NCBI GenBank assembly: GCA_023436305.1
Contig: JAEZJQ010000020.1
Coordinates: 1-64,000, forward strand
Source of the DNA: Bacillota bacterium
GTDB lineage: Bacteria > Bacillota > UBA4882 > UBA8346
Length of the DNA stretch: 64,000 nucleotides
Reading direction: 5' to 3'
The notes under the pieces were generated by a model. The model was given only the letters and a program-made list of their open reading frames with translations. It did not search any database and was not told the origin of the DNA. Positions 61,801 to 64,000 of the stretch are shown here, one piece after another. Each line of letters opens with the position of its first letter. Positions within the stretch are counted from its first letter, which is position 1. Made by a program: the position numbers and the translations under genes.

Positions 61801-63116
61801 TAAAAATATTGGCAGGGATATTTAACCGCAATTGGAATTTAAAAATCCAGGATTTTTATCAGTTGCATACTATAAAAGATCTGGCGGAACATATCTTAAA
61901 GCGGGAGATAAATGATGATTCAATAACTGAAACAGACGTGGCGATTGAACGGAATAATTCAAGGATATTTCTAGAGGAAAAACAGATCAGTTGTTTTGGA
62001 CAAAGATTGGTCGGAAATGTACTATTAACGGGGGCAACCGGTTTTCTGGGGATGCATATACTATTAGAATTATTAAGTTGTAATGATATTAATGTATTTA
62101 TTTTAGTCCGCGGTTCGGATGCCAAATCCCGTTTATATGAATTGATTAATTTTTATTTTCCTCAAGTTAACTATGATATTTATAAACAAAGAGTGGTTGT
62201 TGTAAATGGCGATATTACTCAAGAATACTTTGGGCTTACAAAATCGAATTATGATGGATTGAGTAAAAAAATTGATACTGTTGTTCATGCGGCGGCCATG
62301 GTCAAGCATTTCGGTGAATATCAAGAATTTTTTAAAGTAAATATTGGTGGAATCCAAAATATTATTGAATTTAGCCGAGAGAAATATTTGGTCTACATAT
62401 CCACTACCAGCGTTTCCGGTGATTTTATCAAACAAAAATTTAAAGACCACTTCTTCAATGAAAATAGTTTAGAAATCGGCCAAAAATTTCATGGGAATTA
62501 TTATGTCCAAACTAAATTTGAAGCGGAGAAGATTATTTCCAAGCAACTTAAAAATGGACTTGATGGTATAATTATTCGGATTGGCAATCTGACGGGGAGA
62601 TTTTCGGATGGAGTGTTTCAAAGGAATATTACGCAAAATAAATTTCATGGGGTTTTAAAATCAATTCTTGGGCTTTCATTAATACCGGAATCGATTGCTC
62701 AGATGAAAATTGAATTTTCTCCGGTTGACTTAACCAGCAAGGGCATTGTAAAACTATTGTTGATGAGAAATAACAGCGGCCAAACATTTCATTTATTTAA
62801 TCATAATTATATTGAACTAAAAGCATTAATAAGGATGATTAATGAAATGGGGTACAGAATTACCGTTTGTGATGACTTCACATTTCATAATTGCTTAAAA
62901 GAAATCGCCCGGGATAAAAACAGACATGATATCCTGTATGGAATAGTTAATGATTTTGAAAATGGCAGACTAAATTATTCGTCTTCAATAATTATTGATT
63001 CCACATATTCAATTGAGATTCTTAATCATTTAGGTTTTATATGGCCTCAGATTGAGTTTTCATATATCCGGAAAATAATTAGCCATATGAAAATCGTTGA
63101 ATATATAAACGTTTAA
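58869..63116 (+). CDS. One-module nonribosomal peptide synthetase: C-A-T-reductase
   Basis: 1415 residues. Condensation domain about 1-430 with HHIITDG at 134-140. Adenylation domain about 455-935: YTSGTTG (597-603), FDGFASN, NEYGPTENT (731-739), GELCVSGDGLARGYL, YCTGDIAKR, RIDHQVKVRGHRIEL and LPSGKVD. Carrier domain with FFELGGDSI, phosphopantetheine Ser974. C-terminal thioester reductase (about 1050-1415): LLTGATGFLGMHILLELL with NAD(P)-binding GATGFLG at 1055-1061, VVHAAAMVKHFGEY and NYYVQTKFEAEKI. Reductive release gives an aldehyde or alcohol. The N-terminal C domain implies N-acylation or joining to another carrier. A by-eye specificity code is DGSSVGEIAK; I cannot assign a residue. No MbtH, thioesterase or phosphopantetheinyl transferase nearby. 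Confidence 0.93.
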   Translation: MNNTYPLTYSQRMIWLTEESIPDTSISNNAGTVRFVHNLDFIIFEKVLNRFIENTESIRLRINPGDNNEPRQYIAEYQFYDLDILDYKNRSLKEFYQWENDMTLIPFKLYDANLFYFALIQLPGNEIAFYSKVHHIITDGWAIVLIVDKILKDYFTFISGIKTCLEEEPSYIEYIMTEQEFIHSKRFLEGKQFWEERYKTIPDFIYLKPRNTNSYNTKSNRIGFSISVETRNQIENLCLTNKTSPFVFFMTIIAIYFRKITDKNDLSIGTSLLNRLNAREKNIVGMFVNLAPFRFMIHDDNSFLEYIQTINHEAKLIMKHQRYPYSLILEDFRKKHNTQDNLFDISLTFHNAKRCKEDYLEESKGRWHSCGHQSNSLSIHISDRENSGEFVFNCNYLVDLFSEDDIRRFFHQIMNLVRHVLENPLQSIARLQLISDEEKQELLTFSNTSPYPEKPIHCLFEEQAAKTPDNIALVFRGKCLTYRELNKKANQLANVLTKRGVGPNHIVGLMVKPSLEMFVGIFGILKAGGAYVPIDPEYPNSRKKYIIQNGNIKLLLTSKKANLDVELIDLKDVSLLQKEDQNLENRNELSDLIYVIYTSGTTGNPNGVMISHRSVANYVYWRIKTYQLTDNDVTLQLLPFIFDGFASNIYACLLSGGKLILGDGIFNAHHLVFEYQVTNMSLVPSIYKEILQKATPESFQSLSFVVLGGEKADPELAGLSQSINSKLTLINEYGPTENTIATTAFVGMDQETLSIIGTPVSNQQVYIMDKHHNLLPAGMPGELCVSGDGLARGYLNNQETTARKFVRNPFEPTKKLYCTGDIAKRHPDGNIEFIGRIDHQVKVRGHRIELYEIKEKLMKHKSIQLAIIVANDQQNLCAYYTVKEAVKVSELRRYLADELPNYMIPQYFKEMDKIPFLPSGKVDFTALPSIERNQSSYEPPNNEIEEALVKIWEEILGLEGIGINDDFFELGGDSIAILKILAGIFNRNWNLKIQDFYQLHTIKDLAEHILKREINDDSITETDVAIERNNSRIFLEEKQISCFGQRLVGNVLLTGATGFLGMHILLELLSCNDINVFILVRGSDAKSRLYELINFYFPQVNYDIYKQRVVVVNGDITQEYFGLTKSNYDGLSKKIDTVVHAAAMVKHFGEYQEFFKVNIGGIQNIIEFSREKYLVYISTTSVSGDFIKQKFKDHFFNENSLEIGQKFHGNYYVQTKFEAEKIISKQLKNGLDGIIIRIGNLTGRFSDGVFQRNITQNKFHGVLKSILGLSLIPESIAQMKIEFSPVDLTSKGIVKLLLMRNNSGQTFHLFNHNYIELKALIRMINEMGYRITVCDDFTFHNCLKEIARDKNRHDILYGIVNDFENGRLNYSSSIIIDSTYSIEILNHLGFIWPQIEFSYIRKIISHMKIVEYINV

Positions 63117-63142
63117 AGAAAATATAGAAAAGTGAAGTGATA

Positions 63143-64000
63143 ATGATGAAAAATTATCAGAAAAGGAAACGCAACCTGAAAGTTTTTGTATACTACAATT
63201 TAATTTTAGTTATCATGGGTATTGTTCTATATTTTATAATACCGAACATTTTGAATTATCCTCCGGGGTCGATTAATACAAAATTTGACAAGGAATACTC
63301 CGGAATTACATATAATCAACAGTTTATTCTCCTCATCTCAATGACCACATTATTGACTTATGTGTTTTTACGATTGGTTTATCGGAAAATATATAAATGG
63401 GAAAGTGTCGAAAAAGTTTTTGAAGCAAAAGATCTTGATAAGATTAGAGAAATTCGCCGGATAATTCTTAATGTTCCCTATCTCATTTATTTTTTTCAGG
63501 GATTTTTTCCGGTTTTCTTGATTATTATCATGCGTTCAACATTTTCTTTTTTTACTGGGTCGGATATAAAGATAATACTTATCTTGTTTACTTACGTATT
63601 ATTATGGGCTGTTATTTCATATACTCTTAGCCGAGGGTATTTCCGGGAATTATTACGTAAAATCCAATTGGAAAACTATGATGATGAGAAGATATTTAAA
63701 ATAACTTTAAAGGCCAAAGCTTTTTTACAGATCATTCCTTTGTTTGTGATAGCAATTCTTTTTACGGCATTGGTTGGCTATACACAGATTACCAAAGAAA
63801 GAGGTAATTTAATCTTTCGTAATTACTTACGCCAATTAAATAAAATCGGGAATAGCACTACTGTTTATACCGGGTCACAAATAAAGGATTTTTTTTCCAA
63901 GATTGAACTTGAGCAAAAAAACGATGTTAAATTTTTAATCGCTCCGAATGGAAAAATCAAGACATCCCCCCAAACTTCGTTAAGTAAATTTTTTATCAAA
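63143..64000 (+). CDS. Multi-pass membrane protein, probably a sensor (3' end outside window)
   Basis: 286 codons open to the window edge, starting ATG 63143 or 63146, 26 bases after the NRPS stop. About five membrane helices: NLILVIMGIVLYFIIP, FILLISMTTLLTYVFLRL, PYLIYFFQGFFPVFLIIIM, IILILFTYVLLWAVISYTL and FLQIIPLFVIAILFTALVGY. Conserved-looking loops are NYPPGSINTKFDKEYSGI and KDLDKIREIRRI. After the last helix an apparently extracytoplasmic region begins (NLIFRNYLRQLNKIGN). This layout fits the N terminus of a membrane histidine kinase or cyclase, but the output domain is not visible. Same operon as the NRPS. Confidence 0.55.
   Translation, partial: MMKNYQKRKRNLKVFVYYNLILVIMGIVLYFIIPNILNYPPGSINTKFDKEYSGITYNQQFILLISMTTLLTYVFLRLVYRKIYKWESVEKVFEAKDLDKIREIRRIILNVPYLIYFFQGFFPVFLIIIMRSTFSFFTGSDIKIILILFTYVLLWAVISYTLSRGYFRELLRKIQLENYDDEKIFKITLKAKAFLQIIPLFVIAILFTALVGYTQITKERGNLIFRNYLRQLNKIGNSTTVYTGSQIKDFFSKIELEQKNDVKFLIAPNGKIKTSPQTSLSKFFIK

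Noticed and set aside
1..64000. CRISPR arrays, tRNA or rRNA genes, prophage or intact transposase
   Set aside because: No regular direct repeats with spacers, no TTCRA-type T-arms with cloverleaf context, and no phage or transposase genes were seen by eye; a tRNAscan or CRISPR finder run would settle it.

Overview
The window looks like chromosomal DNA of an anaerobic, endospore-forming, cellulolytic member of the Bacillota. Support from the sequence: strong AGGAGG-type ribosome binding sites with frequent TTG and GTG starts; consensus sigma-A promoters (the veg promoter is TTGACA-17-TATAAT); sporulation-line genes (spoVB-like flippase, mazG, spoIID-like, yabP, yabQ, a spore photoproduct lyase relative, veg, ylbF); a superoxide reductase; and secreted GH9/CBM3 and CBM2 cellulase modules with an intracellular cellobiose phosphorylase. 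An uncultured lineage near Limnochordia/Hydrogenispora is a guess. No rRNA, tRNA, CRISPR array or intact transposase was recognised.

Layout. 1-3.4 kb: end of a CBM2 protein and a GH9-CBM3c-linker-CBM3 endoglucanase with a long leader carrying a CcpA/LacI-type palindrome. 3.5-8.3 kb: PpiC-type foldase with a repeat tail, tsaE-tsaB-rimI with overlapping ends, phoU, L,D-transpeptidase. 8.4-17.6 kb: orphan solute-binding protein, PadR regulator, degenerate REC-GGDEF protein, ksgA, ykuK, veg, an SPL homologue lacking the catalytic Cys, murB, a MITE-like hairpin and a TolB-like propeller protein. 17.6-18.5 kb: a complete c-di-GMP-I riboswitch followed by gene debris, and a frameshifted secreted-protein pseudogene. 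18.5-25.8 kb: DUF4015 protein, YfcE phosphodiesterase, YnzC, DUF421/DUF4363 pair, YlbF, then an operon of a Ca-loop protein and an M16 catalytic/non-catalytic pair. 26-28.7 kb: MarR regulator and desulfoferrodoxin sharing one operator motif, M20 peptidase. 29-35 kb: DUF554, H+-pyrophosphatase, YcxB-like protein, Na+/H+ antiporter-like protein. 35-43 kb: sporulation cluster (spoVB, mazG, spoIID, yabP, SLT transglycosylase, yabQ), a CAP protein and a His/Cys-rich peptide. 43-50 kb: glucose module (GT2, UDP-glucose pyrophosphorylase, glucokinase, cellobiose phosphorylase). 50-58 kb: histidine kinase, solute-binding protein, two permeases, second solute-binding protein, response regulator. 58.6-64 kb: small ORF, one-module NRPS (C-A-T-reductase) and a membrane protein cut by the window end.

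How the parts may work together: extracellular cellulases release cellodextrins; cellobiose phosphorylase splits cellobiose to glucose and glucose-1-phosphate, which glucokinase and UDP-glucose pyrophosphorylase send to glycolysis and glycan synthesis. The kinase/regulator pair flanking the ABC genes is probably their sugar sensor. The candidates most likely to be under-described are the one-module reductase NRPS locus, the orphan c-di-GMP riboswitch, the Cys-to-Ser SPL homologue, the MarR/superoxide-reductase operator pair and a three-way-junction leader RNA.
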